Under the pieces are notes generated by a model. That model ran no database searches, was not told the origin of the DNA, and was given only the letters and a program-made list of their open reading frames with translations. 64,000 nucleotides of DNA from Ignavibacteria bacterium (GTDB lineage: Bacteria > Bacteroidota > Ignavibacteria > Tepidaquicellales > OLB5): the NCBI GenBank assembly GCA_017303675.1, contig JAFLBX010000001.1, positions 1,809,970 to 1,873,969 of the forward strand, written 5' to 3'. The position numbers and the translations under genes were made by a program. Shown here in pieces: positions 53,449 through 62,762 of the stretch. Positions within the stretch are counted from its first letter, which is position 1, and every line of letters starts with the position of its first letter.

Positions 53449-55362
53449 ATGAACAGCTATCTGAAAAATATATTTAAAATTTTCCTGCCAGTTATACTTA
53501 TCAGCGGGTTGTTGATATTTGCGGACAGCTATTCAGGCTTAAAAAAATCCAGTACAGATGTTTGCCTTTCATGCCATGAAGATAAAGAACTAACCATGGA
53601 AAAGAACGGGAAGAAAATATCCCTGTTCGTAAACGGTGAAGGCTATAAAAAATCAGTTCATAACGTTGCAGAATGTGAAGATTGCCATGAGAATTATAAC
53701 CCTGATGAGCTTCCTCATTCAAAAAATCCGGCTGAGGTTAACTGTATCAGCTGCCATAAAGAAGCGAAAAATATTGAAACTAATGTTCACGCCAAAGTTA
53801 AGTGTTATGACTGCCATACAAAACATGATATAAAGCCGGCAAAAGAATTTGCCAATGAACAGACTAAATCATGCTTAAGCTGCCACAAACAGAAGAACAT
53901 ACAGCATTACTCTGAAAGTATTCATGCAAAGAACAATGTAACATGTGAAAGCTGTCACGGCGGAGGACATACTGTTAAGAAAATCGCCAAACATGAAGTT
54001 ACCGCAACATGCGGAAAGTGTCATGGCGACCATGAAAAGAATTTTAAGAACAGCATTCACATGACTGTTTTGAACAAAGGCAACCAGAATGCGCCAACCT
54101 GTACTGACTGCCATGGTTCACATAAGATAATACGCGGCAAAATATCGGTGGAATCACAGGCATGCTTAGAGTGCCATCTTGATGAGAAAAAATTCCCGGG
54201 CGAAGAAAAAGGCTCAGCGAAATTCGTTCAGCATTACAAAACCAGCATTCATGCAGCAGTTGAAAAAGACGGATTGCTTGAAGCTGCCGGTTGTGTTGAC
54301 TGCCACGGAAACCATATGATACAGGAGCCTAATAATCCGAAAGCTTCCACAAACCGGGCTAAGCTGATGGAAACCTGCGGAAAGTGCCACAAAGAAACAG
54401 TTGAGCATTTCAAAAAATCAAAACACGGGCAGGAACTTTTAAAAGGAAGCGATAAAGCCCCCACATGTACTGATTGCCACGGTGAGCATGATATACAGTC
54501 AACACTGCTTTCCAACGATTTTTCGAAGATAAATCTAACAGATAAATGTTTAAGCTGCCATAAGGATGGCAAGATACCGCATAAGAATTATAAAGGCGAA
54601 GAAGAGTTAATAACCGGATACCAGAACAGTATTCATTACCTGGCGTTAAAGGATGGAAATTTTGATGCACCGACCTGTTACCAGTGCCATGGTGCACATG
54701 AAATGGAAAGCGCAAATGATCCCAACAGCAGGATAAGCAAGAAAAATATAGCTAAAACATGCGGTCAGTCTGGATGTCATACAAACCAGCTTGCGGATTT
54801 TAACGGAAGCATTCATGAAATAGGGGTAAGCAAAGATAATAAAGACGCTCCAACCTGTAATAACTGCCATGGAAATCACGGAATTATTACAAAGAATGTT
54901 GATAACAAGCTTCAGAAATCCAGGGATATTATTACGCTCTGTTCAAACTGCCACAGCTCTGTTGAGCTTGTTGAAAGAAATGACCTTCCAACACAGGTAT
55001 CAGAGACATTCAGTGAAAGCTTTCACGGGCTGGCTATCAGGGGCGGAGGTAAGGAAGCTGCGAACTGCGAAAGCTGCCATGGTAATCATAACGTAAGGCC
55101 TTCAACTGATTCTTTATCAACAATTCATAAAAAGTATTTGCCGCAAACTTGTGGTAAATGTCATCCCGGAGCAACCGAGGTATTGTTTAGTAAAAAGATA
55201 CATTTGACAAATCTTGAAGAAGATTCACCTGCTGTGTTCTGGATCACAAGAATTTACATGTTCATGATATTCGGATTGATAGGTTTTATGGTGTTCCATA
55301 ATATTCTTGACTACAGAAGAAAATGGCAGCACAGGAAACAGCACGGGAAAAAGAAAAAATGA
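53449..55362 (+). CDS. Large multihaem c-type cytochrome with 19 candidate haem sites, membrane-tethered
   Basis: A hydrophobic N-terminal segment (about 8-26) serves as signal or anchor, and a C-terminal helix (about 600-622, RIYMFMIFGLIGFMVFHNI) with a basic tail tethers the protein to the inner membrane. Between them are 18 CXXCH motifs plus one CX4CH (CGQSGCH). Many sites have the paired form PTCTDCHG.H, and SIHxxx / SKHGQ-type His positions give distal haem ligands. It is co-transcribed with a b-type cytochrome whose ATG overlaps its stop codon by four bases. I infer a periplasmic haem wire receiving electrons from that membrane partner. Confidence 0.9.
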   Translation: MNSYLKNIFKIFLPVILISGLLIFADSYSGLKKSSTDVCLSCHEDKELTMEKNGKKISLFVNGEGYKKSVHNVAECEDCHENYNPDELPHSKNPAEVNCISCHKEAKNIETNVHAKVKCYDCHTKHDIKPAKEFANEQTKSCLSCHKQKNIQHYSESIHAKNNVTCESCHGGGHTVKKIAKHEVTATCGKCHGDHEKNFKNSIHMTVLNKGNQNAPTCTDCHGSHKIIRGKISVESQACLECHLDEKKFPGEEKGSAKFVQHYKTSIHAAVEKDGLLEAAGCVDCHGNHMIQEPNNPKASTNRAKLMETCGKCHKETVEHFKKSKHGQELLKGSDKAPTCTDCHGEHDIQSTLLSNDFSKINLTDKCLSCHKDGKIPHKNYKGEEELITGYQNSIHYLALKDGNFDAPTCYQCHGAHEMESANDPNSRISKKNIAKTCGQSGCHTNQLADFNGSIHEIGVSKDNKDAPTCNNCHGNHGIITKNVDNKLQKSRDIITLCSNCHSSVELVERNDLPTQVSETFSESFHGLAIRGGGKEAANCESCHGNHNVRPSTDSLSTIHKKYLPQTCGKCHPGATEVLFSKKIHLTNLEEDSPAVFWITRIYMFMIFGLIGFMVFHNILDYRRKWQHRKQHGKKKK

Positions 55363-56201
55363 GCGGGAAAGATAAAATAAAGGTACAGGAAAGTTTTGAA
55401 GATATAAAATATCTCAGAATGAGCTTTAATGAAAGGGTTCAGCATTTCCTTTTATTTACAAGCTTTATTACTCTGATCCTAACCGGTTTCGGACTTAAAT
55501 TTCCTGAAGCCTTCTGGGTAAAATGGATAGTATATATAATTGGCGATAATGCATTTGAAGCAAGGGGAATAGTTCACAGAATAGCATCCCTGGTAATGAT
55601 AGGTGCATCTGTTTATCATTTATACTATATATTATTTGTTCCGCGCGGTAAACAGCTGGTCAGGGACTTTCTGCCATGCAAACAGGACCTTATAGATTTT
55701 AAGGATTCCATGCTTTACCTGATAGGGAGATCTGATGTAAAGCCAAGGCTCGGAAGGTTCAGCTACATAGAAAAAATGGAATACTGGGCTGTAGTGTGGG
55801 GTACTGTGATAATGAGCGCAACGGGTTTTATACTGTGGTTCGAAAATACATTTTTAAAGATAGTAGGCACCGAAGGAATGGAAGTTTCTACTGCTATTCA
55901 TTATTACGAAGCTATACTTGCTTCGCTGGCAATTCTTGTTTGGCATTTTTACTTTATATTTATAAACCCGGATGTTGCACCAATGAATAAAGCCTGGTCA
56001 AAAGGGTATTTAACCCGTGAACAGATGGAGCATGAACATCCTTTAGAGCTTGAAGAGCTTGAAAGAAAAGCTGCTGACGAAAAAGCCGCAGCAGAAGCAG
56101 AAAAAGCTGCAGCGGAAGCTGAAAAAGAAAAAAAAGCAATTAAAGCAAACGAAGAAAAAGAGAACAAAGCGGAAGAAAATAATTCTGATTCAAAAAAATA
56201 A
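55359..56201 (+). CDS. Membrane b-type cytochrome (cytochrome b561/FdnI-like)
   Basis: About four membrane helices carry suitable His ligands: RVQHFLLF, IVHRIASLVMIGASVYHLYYI and AIHYYEAILASLAILVWHFYFIF. The pattern resembles the b subunits of formate dehydrogenase and related quinone-linked complexes. A long Ala/Glu/Lys coiled-coil tail (from about residue 230) is unusual. I prefer the ATG at 55359 (ATGA overlap with the previous stop) over 55323. Together with the upstream 19-site cytochrome it is probably a quinol oxidase/reductase module at the inner membrane. Confidence 0.85.
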   Translation: MSGKDKIKVQESFEDIKYLRMSFNERVQHFLLFTSFITLILTGFGLKFPEAFWVKWIVYIIGDNAFEARGIVHRIASLVMIGASVYHLYYILFVPRGKQLVRDFLPCKQDLIDFKDSMLYLIGRSDVKPRLGRFSYIEKMEYWAVVWGTVIMSATGFILWFENTFLKIVGTEGMEVSTAIHYYEAILASLAILVWHFYFIFINPDVAPMNKAWSKGYLTREQMEHEHPLELEELERKAADEKAAAEAEKAAAEAEKEKKAIKANEEKENKAEENNSDSKK

Positions 56202-56230
56202 AATTACTAATCGCAGTAAAATCTGAAATT

Positions 56231-58291
56231 ATGAGTGAAGAAACTAAAGCAGAAACACCATCAGAAAAGCCGAAAGAGCTAAAGCAAGTCAGGTTCTTTA
56301 AAAAGGTGAGAGGATTAAAAAGATTTTTCCTGTTTACCGGTATTTACCTCGGATTATTCCTGATACTTTTGGCAGGTTCTGCTGAATATACTTCCCGGCC
56401 GGCTTTTTGCCCGACCTGTCATTACATGGAGTCATTCTATCAAAGCTGGCGAACCTCAGCTCATAACAAAGTAGATTGCGTAGAATGTCATTTTGAACCG
56501 GGAATTTCAGGAACTGTTCGCGGTAAGCTGAACGGATTAGTGCAGATAGTGAGCTATGTATCACAATCATACAAAAAGCGCAAACCATGGGCAGAAATTC
56601 CGGATAACACATGCGCGCGTTCCGGCTGCCATGAAATGCAGAATATAAAAGATTCAACTTACAATTTTAAGGGTGTTCAGTTCAGCCATAAGAATCACCT
56701 GCAGGAACAGCGCAGGGGCAAAACACTTAAATGTACAAGCTGTCACTCACAGGTTGTGCAGGGTTCTCACATTGAAGTTACTGAAGCAACCTGTTTTACC
56801 TGTCACTTCAAGAAATCAGATGATCCGGAGCATAAATATGATAAGCTTGCTGACTGCAATACATGCCACAGCTGGGAAAATAAATCAAAAGAAGAAATGG
56901 CAAGCTTCAGGTATGACCATACATCAGTCCGGGATAACAAGTTTGCATGTTTGGATTGCCATTCAAACACAGTTTCAGGCAAAGGTGATGTTGGCAAGGA
57001 AAGGTGCTTCCAGTGTCATTTTGAAACCGAACGGCTTGAAAAGATGACAGATATTAAGCTGATGCATGAAACACACATCAAAAAGCACAGCATGAAATGT
57101 TTTACATGTCATAACCAGATAGACCATAAAGTTCAGAAGATGGATCCGACTGCACCGCCGGACTGCCAGAGCTGCCACACCAATGCTCACACACAAATGG
57201 TGAGTTTATACACAGGTGAGAACGGATTTAATGTGGAAAAATCACCCAGCGCAATGTTCATGAACGGTATCAACTGCCGCGGCTGTCATGTATTCCATGA
57301 AATGGACAGGATGGATATAAACACATCCAAATCAGGAGGTAAAGCCTGTGAAAAATGCCACGGCAAAGGTTATGATAAGCTTATAGAACAATGGAAAGCC
57401 GGAACAGTAAAAAGAGTGGCATCAATTAATTCGATCTATAAAAATGTGATGCCGATAATTTCAAAAAGCACAAGCGATAAAAAGCCGCAGGCTGAAGAAA
57501 TGATGAGACAGGCTGAACATAATATTAAGATAGTAGAAATAGGAAAAAGCGTTCATAATATCCAGTTTGCTGATAAGCTGTTGATAGGCGCTTATGGTTT
57601 GATGAAAAATGCTCTTTCAACAATAGGGGCAGCAAATTCATTGCCGGTATTTACATCAGCTTCAGAATTTATACCGAATGAATGCTACAGCTGCCACTCA
57701 GGAATACAGGAAATAAATGTGAAGAAGTTCGATATGAATTTTTCACATAACAAGCATATAATAGATAATAAAATATCATGTAATAAGTGTCACTCAAATG
57801 AACAGAAGCACGGGACTACTATTATCACCGAACAGGGCTGTAATAACTGTCATCACTCAGCCAGCAAAACCAATGAAAGCTGTGTAAAATGTCATAAATT
57901 CCAGGAACAGGTATATAACGGAAATGTATTCGGAAAGAACCAGCCTGATTTTATGAAAACTGCGGGTGCAGGCTGCGGTGACTGTCACTTAAATGCTGAT
58001 AAAGTTGTAAAACCCGATAAAATGATATGCTTAAAATGCCACGAAGCCGGTTATGACGACCAAATGGGAGAGTGGAAAGCGGATGTTAAGAAAATTTCTG
58101 CTGAGCTTGGAGAGCTAATTCAGAAAGCAAAAACTATGGAGCTGGGCAATGAAGAAAAAGCTGAAGTCGAAGATGCTAAAAAGATCCTGAACCAGATAAC
58201 ATCACATCCGAGCATTTACGTGCATAATTATGACCTGATAACCACAGTACTTAATGAAAAGAAAAAGAAGCTTAAGAACTTCGTTAAATAA
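56231..58291 (+). CDS. NapC/NirT-like membrane-anchored cytochrome with 18 candidate haem sites
   Basis: One N-terminal helix (about 36-56) is followed by the NapC/NrfH-type start (RPAFCPTCHYMESFYQSWRTSAHNKVDCVECHFEPG), then a long haem array: 17 CXXCH and one CX4CH (CARSGCH) in total. Parts of the array resemble cytochrome c7/c3-type triplets separated by non-haem helical segments near residues 390-480 and 615-680. NapC proteins take electrons from menaquinol; here the quinol-linked head continues into an extended wire, which is an unusual fusion. It follows the b-type cytochrome by 29 bases and is part of the same operon. Confidence 0.88.
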   Translation: MSEETKAETPSEKPKELKQVRFFKKVRGLKRFFLFTGIYLGLFLILLAGSAEYTSRPAFCPTCHYMESFYQSWRTSAHNKVDCVECHFEPGISGTVRGKLNGLVQIVSYVSQSYKKRKPWAEIPDNTCARSGCHEMQNIKDSTYNFKGVQFSHKNHLQEQRRGKTLKCTSCHSQVVQGSHIEVTEATCFTCHFKKSDDPEHKYDKLADCNTCHSWENKSKEEMASFRYDHTSVRDNKFACLDCHSNTVSGKGDVGKERCFQCHFETERLEKMTDIKLMHETHIKKHSMKCFTCHNQIDHKVQKMDPTAPPDCQSCHTNAHTQMVSLYTGENGFNVEKSPSAMFMNGINCRGCHVFHEMDRMDINTSKSGGKACEKCHGKGYDKLIEQWKAGTVKRVASINSIYKNVMPIISKSTSDKKPQAEEMMRQAEHNIKIVEIGKSVHNIQFADKLLIGAYGLMKNALSTIGAANSLPVFTSASEFIPNECYSCHSGIQEINVKKFDMNFSHNKHIIDNKISCNKCHSNEQKHGTTIITEQGCNNCHHSASKTNESCVKCHKFQEQVYNGNVFGKNQPDFMKTAGAGCGDCHLNADKVVKPDKMICLKCHEAGYDDQMGEWKADVKKISAELGELIQKAKTMELGNEEKAEVEDAKKILNQITSHPSIYVHNYDLITTVLNEKKKKLKNFVK

Positions 58292-58365
58292 AGAAATTTA
58301 AAAAATAAATAATTAAATTAACATAAATAAATCATTAACAATTAATTGTTGAAGAGGTAAATAAA

Positions 58366-58926
58366 ATGAGAACAAAAATTTCAATAGCGGTATTGGCAGT
58401 TATTGTATTTGCTGCATACAGCTTTACATTTTTTGAGTATGCGCATAAAGCAGCAGCCGGAAAATATGTAGGCGTACAGACCTGTGTTGGCGCATGCCAT
58501 AAAACAGATGCCCAGGGAAAACAGCTTGATATCTGGCAGAACAGCAAACACTCTAATGCTTTTAAAGTGCTGCAGACCCCTGAAGCTGACAAAATTGCAA
58601 AAGATAAAGGATTCACAACACCGGCAGCAGAAACCCCGGCTTGCTTAAAGTGCCATGTATTGGGCAAAGATATTGATCCAACAGAGCTTGAATCAACATT
58701 CAGCAAAGAAGACGGCGTTCAGTGTGAAACATGCCACGGTGCAGGTTCAGAATATAAAAAGCTTTCTATAATGAAAGATAAGGAAAAATCAAAAGAGAAC
58801 GGTTTGATAGTTCACGATGATAAAGCAGCATTCTGCACAGGCTGTCATAATTCAGAAAGCCCGACATTCAAGAGCTTTAATTATGATGAAATGTGGCCGA
58901 AAATTCAGCACAGCAAACCTCAGTAA
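58366..58926 (+). CDS. Cytochrome c554-like tetrahaem protein
   Basis: After a signal/anchor helix (about 5-22), the segment KYVGVQTCVGACHKTDAQGKQ, then WQNSKHSNAFKVLQTPEA, matches cytochrome c554-type proteins. Three CXXCH sites (CLKCH, CETCH, CTGCH) follow a first site with three residues between the cysteines (CVGACH), a variant of the family's usual CXXCH there. At 186 residues it has a plausible length for a small periplasmic shuttle. Upstream spacing is 74 bases, with a GAGG near the ATG. It probably shuttles electrons between the inner-membrane and outer-membrane cytochromes of the operon. Confidence 0.85.
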   Translation: MRTKISIAVLAVIVFAAYSFTFFEYAHKAAAGKYVGVQTCVGACHKTDAQGKQLDIWQNSKHSNAFKVLQTPEADKIAKDKGFTTPAAETPACLKCHVLGKDIDPTELESTFSKEDGVQCETCHGAGSEYKKLSIMKDKEKSKENGLIVHDDKAAFCTGCHNSESPTFKSFNYDEMWPKIQHSKPQ

Positions 58927-58998
58927 GCTGCTTAAAACGTATAATTAAAAGATAAATTACAGGAAAGATACAGAACGTTTCTATAAATAAAATATAAA

Positions 58999-60330
58999 AT
59001 GAAACCTAAACTATTGCCGCTGATAGTCATTTTGATACTTGGAGGCAGTATCTATGCGCAATCAGTAAATTTCAGGTTCAATAATTATTTTTATGCATGG
59101 CAAAGGATAGACAGCCTTTCCAATGAGTCAAGCGCAAAAACAACCCACTTTCGCGGTTACCAGAATTATCTTCTGGAAGTAAAGGGCACGCAGTGGAGCT
59201 TTAACACTTTAGCCCAGACCGAAGAGGATATAATTGCCAAATCAGGAAGAGGATTTGCATACAGGTTTTATAACGCGTATGTAAAAGGATCGAACCTTTT
59301 TGGCGTGCTTGATGTAAAGCTTGGAAGGCAAAGCATCTTTGCCGGCACAGGCCGGGGAACACTTGACGGATTAAACCTGAAAGTTAAAGCCGGAAAGTTC
59401 AAAGAGTACCAGTTCACATTGTATGGAGGCGCCCTCGCTCCGTACACTTATGAATTCAATAATTACCCCGAGATAAAGAATAATTACCATTTCGGGGGAA
59501 TGTTCAGCTATTACGGTGTTAAAGACCTGATGGCTTCAGTAAGCTATTCGCACAAAAAACGCACTCCTGAATCTTACACAACTTTCAGGGCTGACAGCGT
59601 TTACAATCTTGTAGAAAGGACCATTACATTTGAAGGTCCCGCCGAACAGCTAATTGGCCTAGATCTTAATTACACATACCTGGCTAAGCATAACTTCTTT
59701 GCAAAAGCTTATTTTGATCTGACCCAGAAAAAGCTTTACCGGGCAGAAGCTAATGTAAGGATACAGATAAACAATGAGCTTAGAGGCTTTATAGAATATA
59801 TGTACAGGGAACCGCACTATAATTATAACAGTATTTTCTGGGTATTTAACTATAACCAGAACCAGGAAATAGCAGGCGGACTTGATTATACTTTAAAGAA
59901 CGGGATAAACATTTACGGAAGAGCCGGTGTGGTATTATATAAAAAGAGTGAAATTAACCAAAGCAGTCCCGGTGAAACCAAGAATAATTCAATTAAAATT
60001 CAGGCAGGTTTCTCGCATCCGAACTACGGATTGAATTTTACAAGGTATATGGGTTATTCGGGTGAATCAGACGGAGTCTCTGCATATATCCAGAAAGATA
60101 TATATAAAGATAAAGTATCCGGTTCAGCATCGGTTAATTATTCAAATTATAAGCTGGGTGACTACGAAGTGGATAAAGTAAACGCTTTCAGCGGTCAGCT
60201 TGGTATTACATACAGACCCATGCCGCAATTTTCTGTGGATGTGCAGGGGCAGTTCTTAATTAACAGGATCTATAAATCTGACGCAAGATGCCTGGTAGGT
60301 TTCAGCTACTGGCTGTTTAAGAAATTATAA
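58999..60330 (+). CDS. Predicted outer-membrane beta-barrel protein in the cytochrome operon
   Basis: A signal peptide (1-20, ending SIYAQ) is followed by about 420 residues of alternating aromatic/polar strands (for example FRGYQNYLLEVKGTQWSF, RYMGYSGESDGVSAYIQKDIY). The end, CLVGFSYWLFKKL, suits barrel insertion. No haem motif is present. It sits between cytochrome genes, the place held by MtrB/PioB-like porins in porin-cytochrome conduits. I do not recognise it as MtrB itself and treat a conduit-porin role as inference from context. Confidence 0.7.
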   Translation: MKPKLLPLIVILILGGSIYAQSVNFRFNNYFYAWQRIDSLSNESSAKTTHFRGYQNYLLEVKGTQWSFNTLAQTEEDIIAKSGRGFAYRFYNAYVKGSNLFGVLDVKLGRQSIFAGTGRGTLDGLNLKVKAGKFKEYQFTLYGGALAPYTYEFNNYPEIKNNYHFGGMFSYYGVKDLMASVSYSHKKRTPESYTTFRADSVYNLVERTITFEGPAEQLIGLDLNYTYLAKHNFFAKAYFDLTQKKLYRAEANVRIQINNELRGFIEYMYREPHYNYNSIFWVFNYNQNQEIAGGLDYTLKNGINIYGRAGVVLYKKSEINQSSPGETKNNSIKIQAGFSHPNYGLNFTRYMGYSGESDGVSAYIQKDIYKDKVSGSASVNYSNYKLGDYEVDKVNAFSGQLGITYRPMPQFSVDVQGQFLINRIYKSDARCLVGFSYWLFKKL

Positions 60331-60342
60331 GGAAAAAGTGAA

Positions 60343-61638
60343 ATGAAAATAACTAAACTATATATATTTCTTATTGCAGGGCTTTTAATATTTTTAAGCT
60401 CAACAGCATATCTTGTTAAAGATTCCAAAAGCCTGAATAAGAATTCAGTATCAAAAGTATTTGCAGATTCAAAAAACGAAGCTGTAAGATATGATAACAG
60501 CAAAATCATCAAGTTCGATCATAAGCTGCATGTAAAAGATGCAGGCGTAAAATGTGAAGATTGCCATGCAGGCGCAGTTAACAGTATTTCTTCCAAAGAT
60601 AACCTGAACCCGAAGAAAGAAAACTGCTCAGGCTGCCACGATGTGAAAGATGAGAAGACATGTAACCTCTGTCATTACGAGGGAGTTTACAAAAAGCTTA
60701 AAACAAATAAAACCGAGCTGATTTTTTCTCATAAGCAGCATATAGATACAGAAAAGAAACAGTGTATTGATTGCCACCAGGGACTTGATAACGTAAAATA
60801 TTCAAAAGAAGTCACAGCTTCGGGAATGCCTTCAATGGAAAGCTGCTACAGCTGCCACAATACTCAAAAGGCTTCAAATAATTGTGAAAGCTGCCACAGC
60901 AATCTGACAAACTTAACGCCGGCAAATCACCGCAGTCCTAATTTTTTGAATGAACATAAGCTCAGCGATATTTCCAGCGGAAAGAACAACTGTATGATGT
61001 GCCACAGCGATAATCTTTGCCAGGCTTGTCATTCACCGGTTGGTTTCAATGGAAATAATACCAAACAGGGATTCTATGCGCCGTATTATACAAAAGAAAC
61101 CGGTGTAAGAACTGACAGAACAGCGCTGCAAAAGCTTACAACAGCTCACTCATTGAATTATAAATTCATGCACGGACTTGACGCCAACCAGAAAAGCTTT
61201 GAATGCAAAACATGCCATGAACAAAGTACATTCTGTGCTGAGTGTCACCAGAACGGCGGGGAGCTGGTATCCGGTTTTGCACCCACATCGCACCAGGTTG
61301 CAGGATTTACCACATTCGGCGTAAATACCGGAGGCGGGCTGCATTCAGACCTGGCTAAAAAAGATATCGAGTCATGCGCATCATGCCATGATGTAGAAGG
61401 CAGAGACCCGGTATGCGTTAAATGCCATTTTGATAATGATGGTGTGAAGGGTACAAATCCGAAAACACATGAATCAGGATTTATGAGAGATGAAAAGGGC
61501 ATTTGGCACGATACTGAAGGGGCTAACTGCTACAGCTGTCATACAGATGCGAATGCAAAACCTAACGGTATTGCAGGCAGGGGATTCTGCGGCTACTGTC
61601 ATGAAAGCACGGGTTCTGATAAGTTCAAGTTAAGATAA
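60343..61638 (+). CDS. Multihaem c-type cytochrome with 14 CXXCH sites
   Basis: An N-terminal signal or anchor (residues about 5-26, rich in hydrophobic residues) precedes 14 CXXCH motifs (from CEDCH near residue 65 to CGYCH near 420). Many have SHKQHI- or DHKLHV-type histidines upstream, as in cytochrome c7/c3-like proteins. A long haem-free stretch near residues 230-290 separates two arrays. It is 12 bases from the barrel gene, the tightest spacing in the operon, so it may be the cytochrome that partners with the barrel. Confidence 0.9.
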   Translation: MKITKLYIFLIAGLLIFLSSTAYLVKDSKSLNKNSVSKVFADSKNEAVRYDNSKIIKFDHKLHVKDAGVKCEDCHAGAVNSISSKDNLNPKKENCSGCHDVKDEKTCNLCHYEGVYKKLKTNKTELIFSHKQHIDTEKKQCIDCHQGLDNVKYSKEVTASGMPSMESCYSCHNTQKASNNCESCHSNLTNLTPANHRSPNFLNEHKLSDISSGKNNCMMCHSDNLCQACHSPVGFNGNNTKQGFYAPYYTKETGVRTDRTALQKLTTAHSLNYKFMHGLDANQKSFECKTCHEQSTFCAECHQNGGELVSGFAPTSHQVAGFTTFGVNTGGGLHSDLAKKDIESCASCHDVEGRDPVCVKCHFDNDGVKGTNPKTHESGFMRDEKGIWHDTEGANCYSCHTDANAKPNGIAGRGFCGYCHESTGSDKFKLR

Positions 61639-61668
61639 AAGTTACAAAAAATATAAATTTCACCTGAA

Positions 61669-62517
61669 ATGAAAAAGATAATATTGTTTTACGGATTATT
61701 CATTACTTTTCTTGCATCCGTATTATTATACCAGGGATGCAGTGAGCTTGATAATAGCGTAACACTTGCCCCGGAAATAAGAACGCACGGGGAAGGATGG
61801 AGTAATCCGGGTTCCGGTAATTTTCACGGAAGCTATATAGCTTCCACTAAATGGAACCTTGGGCAATGCAAAACCTGCCATGGGGGCGACTATTCCGGCG
61901 GAACTTCAGGCTCTACCTGTTTAGGCTGCCATACAGGCAGCGGCGGACCTGAAAACTGCAGGCTATGCCATGGCAACAGCGATCATGCAAATCCGCCCAG
62001 CGCGCTTAACGGTGATACTTCTGTGAGCTCTATTGGTGTAGGTGTTCATATGAGCCACAGGTATTCTGTTTACGGCGCTGCACTAAGCTGTGAAGACTGC
62101 CACAGGGATATTAACGGTTTTGATGACCCGAATCATATCGGACCGGATGCAGATGGTATTGCTGAAATAGTATTTGGCACAAGGGCCTACGATACTTTAG
62201 GCGGACCGATCAGACCGGACCCGACATGGAACAGAAGCACTGCAACATGTTCCAATGTTTACTGCCACGGTACATTTAAAGAAGGCAATGTAAATGCAGT
62301 TGGTGTGTGGACAAATCCGGGAAGTGTTGTATGCGGAACTTGTCACGGGGATCCTAACACAGGGAATCCGACGCCGCAGGTAAACGGTGTAATTACACCG
62401 CCGCACTATTCATTTATGAATAGTACAACCTGTTATATTTGTCATAGTTCCGTGATGAATCCTTCGGGACAGATAATTGATAAGGAACTTCATATTAACG
62501 GAGAAGTAAATTATTAA
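61669..62517 (+). CDS. Outer-membrane-type multihaem lipoprotein (CxxxxCH/CXXCH), seven candidate sites
   Basis: The signal ends YQGC (Cys24), a relaxed lipobox. Six CXXCH sites and one CX4CH (CSNVYCH) follow. The GGDYSGGTSGSTCLGCH and CxxxxCH/CXXCH layout is like that of Geobacter-type outer-membrane cytochromes. It is the last gene of the operon and is followed by a terminator. I infer surface or periplasm-facing attachment to the outer membrane, as the outer part of the conduit. Confidence 0.87.
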   Translation: MKKIILFYGLFITFLASVLLYQGCSELDNSVTLAPEIRTHGEGWSNPGSGNFHGSYIASTKWNLGQCKTCHGGDYSGGTSGSTCLGCHTGSGGPENCRLCHGNSDHANPPSALNGDTSVSSIGVGVHMSHRYSVYGAALSCEDCHRDINGFDDPNHIGPDADGIAEIVFGTRAYDTLGGPIRPDPTWNRSTATCSNVYCHGTFKEGNVNAVGVWTNPGSVVCGTCHGDPNTGNPTPQVNGVITPPHYSFMNSTTCYICHSSVMNPSGQIIDKELHINGEVNY

Positions 62518-62531
62518 GTAAGTTGAATTAT

Positions 62532-62570
62532 GTCACCCTTTGTTTATTTCAAAGGGTGACAATAATTTTT
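62532..62570 (+). terminator. Terminator of the cytochrome operon
   Basis: GTCACCCTTTG-TTTATTT-CAAAGGGTGAC, a perfect hairpin followed by an AT-rich T-run, 14 bases after the last stop. Confidence 0.9.
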
Positions 62571-62654
62571 CTTACAACTGAACTTGCATTCATCACAGGT
62601 GCAAATTCACAGGCTGTACCAGTTGAATGCATAACTTGCTATAATCTCAAAATA

Positions 62655-62692
62655 AAAACGGGGTGATTCCTGATTAGGAGTCACCCTGTTTA
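62655..62692 (-). terminator. Terminator of the DUF2202 gene
   Basis: AACGGGGTGATTCC-TGATTA-GGAGTCACCCTGTT hairpin (one mismatch) with an A-run on its left, placed for the minus-strand gene. Confidence 0.7.
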
Positions 62693-62762
62693 ATTATAGT
62701 TCAGTTTATTGAATGTATATTTTAGTTTTGATAAGGTTTATCATTAGATTAATAAATATAAT

